12,901 nucleotides of DNA, from positions 1 through 12,901 of the forward strand of contig JANTFJ010000030.1 in NCBI GenBank assembly GCA_024763495.1, in the 5' to 3' direction. Every line of letters starts with the position of its first letter. Position 1 is the stretch's first letter. The DNA is from Desulfobulbaceae bacterium (lineage in GTDB: Bacteria > Desulfobacterota > Desulfobulbia > Desulfobulbales > SURF-16). The position numbers were made by a program, and so were the translations under genes. The notes below the pieces were generated by a model, which worked only from the letters and a program-made list of their open reading frames with translations, searched no databases and was not told where the DNA came from. Shown piece after piece: positions 12,821 to 12,901 of the stretch.

Positions 12821-12901
12821 ATGAACACCACCCTGCACCCGTTTAAACGCCGCGATATACCTGATGTATTATCGCGAGCGTTGAAACGGGCACATGGCGG
12901 C
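12821..12901 (+). CDS. Possible 5' end of an unidentified gene, cut by the window edge
   Basis: An ATG at 12821 opens a frame without stops to the last base (27 codons, beginning MNTTLHPFKRRDIPDVLSRA). The frame is closed upstream by a TGA at 12800-12802, so this is its first start. The peptide is basic and hydrophilic with no signal sequence. I do not recognise the family. A Shine-Dalgarno is not evident. Codons 6-24 coincide with a strong hairpin (12838-12890), which would hinder translation initiation or might mean that the sequence is a palindromic element and not a gene. A transposase N-terminus next to a terminal repeat is one idea, without proof. Confidence 0.35.
   Translation, partial: MNTTLHPFKRRDIPDVLSRALKRAHGG
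12838..12890. repeat. Strong 53-bp hairpin at the right edge
   Basis: The left arm CCCGTTTAAACGC plus CGCGATATAC (12838-12860) pairs with the right arm GTATTATCGCGAGCG plus TTGAAACGGG (12866-12890). The stem has 22 base pairs, one mismatch and two single-base bulges around the 5-nt loop CTGAT. It has no T-run, so it is more like a REP-type or element-terminal palindrome than a terminator. It lies inside the possible ORF that starts at 12821. Confidence 0.65.

Noticed and set aside
12838..12890. Integron attC site
   Set aside because: The arms lack a convincing pair of RYYYAAC and GTTRRRY core sites, and there is no integrase or gene cassette array.
1..12901. CRISPR array, tRNA or rRNA genes
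   Set aside because: I saw no regularly spaced direct repeats with spacers, no tRNA cloverleaf with a T-loop signature and no rRNA-like conserved stretch.

Overview
The window looks like chromosomal DNA of a Gram-negative bacterium. It encodes a TonB-dependent outer-membrane receptor, several exported proteins with Sec-type signal peptides, and a two-membrane signalling cluster. The mixture of a GHL10-type glycosidase, a YfiR-family protein, a REC-kinase-REC hybrid and many palindromic intergenic repeats resembles Desulfobacterota (former Deltaproteobacteria). That assignment is an inference from gene style; no marker gene is present.

Layout: 1-221 has no convincing gene, but holds an inverted repeat, a 15-bp tandem repeat and a possible promoter. 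About 300-2114 (+) is an exported GHL10-like glycoside hydrolase fused to a parvulin-type prolyl isomerase domain. The non-coding stretch 2115-2427 carries a candidate promoter, a hairpin and copy 1 of a repeat. Then comes a tight four-gene plus-strand unit: TonB-dependent receptor (2428-4404), YfiR-family periplasmic protein (4428-4994), membrane histidine kinase (5000-6514) and REC-HisKA-HATPase-REC hybrid (6528-8147). The non-coding stretch 8148-8491, between convergent genes, holds interleaved inverted repeats and a 106-bp near-perfect palindrome. On the minus strand are a GH13 branching-enzyme-like protein (8492-10300) and an exported 12-unit NHL-repeat protein (10428-12530). They are separated by 10301-10427, which holds copy 2 of the repeat. 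The stretch 12531-12820 is non-coding, and a possible truncated ORF begins at 12821 and runs off the end, overlapping a 53-bp hairpin.

The most coherent system is the four-gene unit. Its products can be placed in order from outer membrane to periplasm, inner membrane and cytoplasm. It looks like a relative of the YfiBNR (Tpb) signalling logic in which the outer-membrane partner is a TonB receptor and the inner-membrane effector is a histidine kinase instead of a diguanylate cyclase. Its final output is not encoded in the window. The second theme is the density of palindromic, partly shared extragenic repeats in almost every gap between genes.
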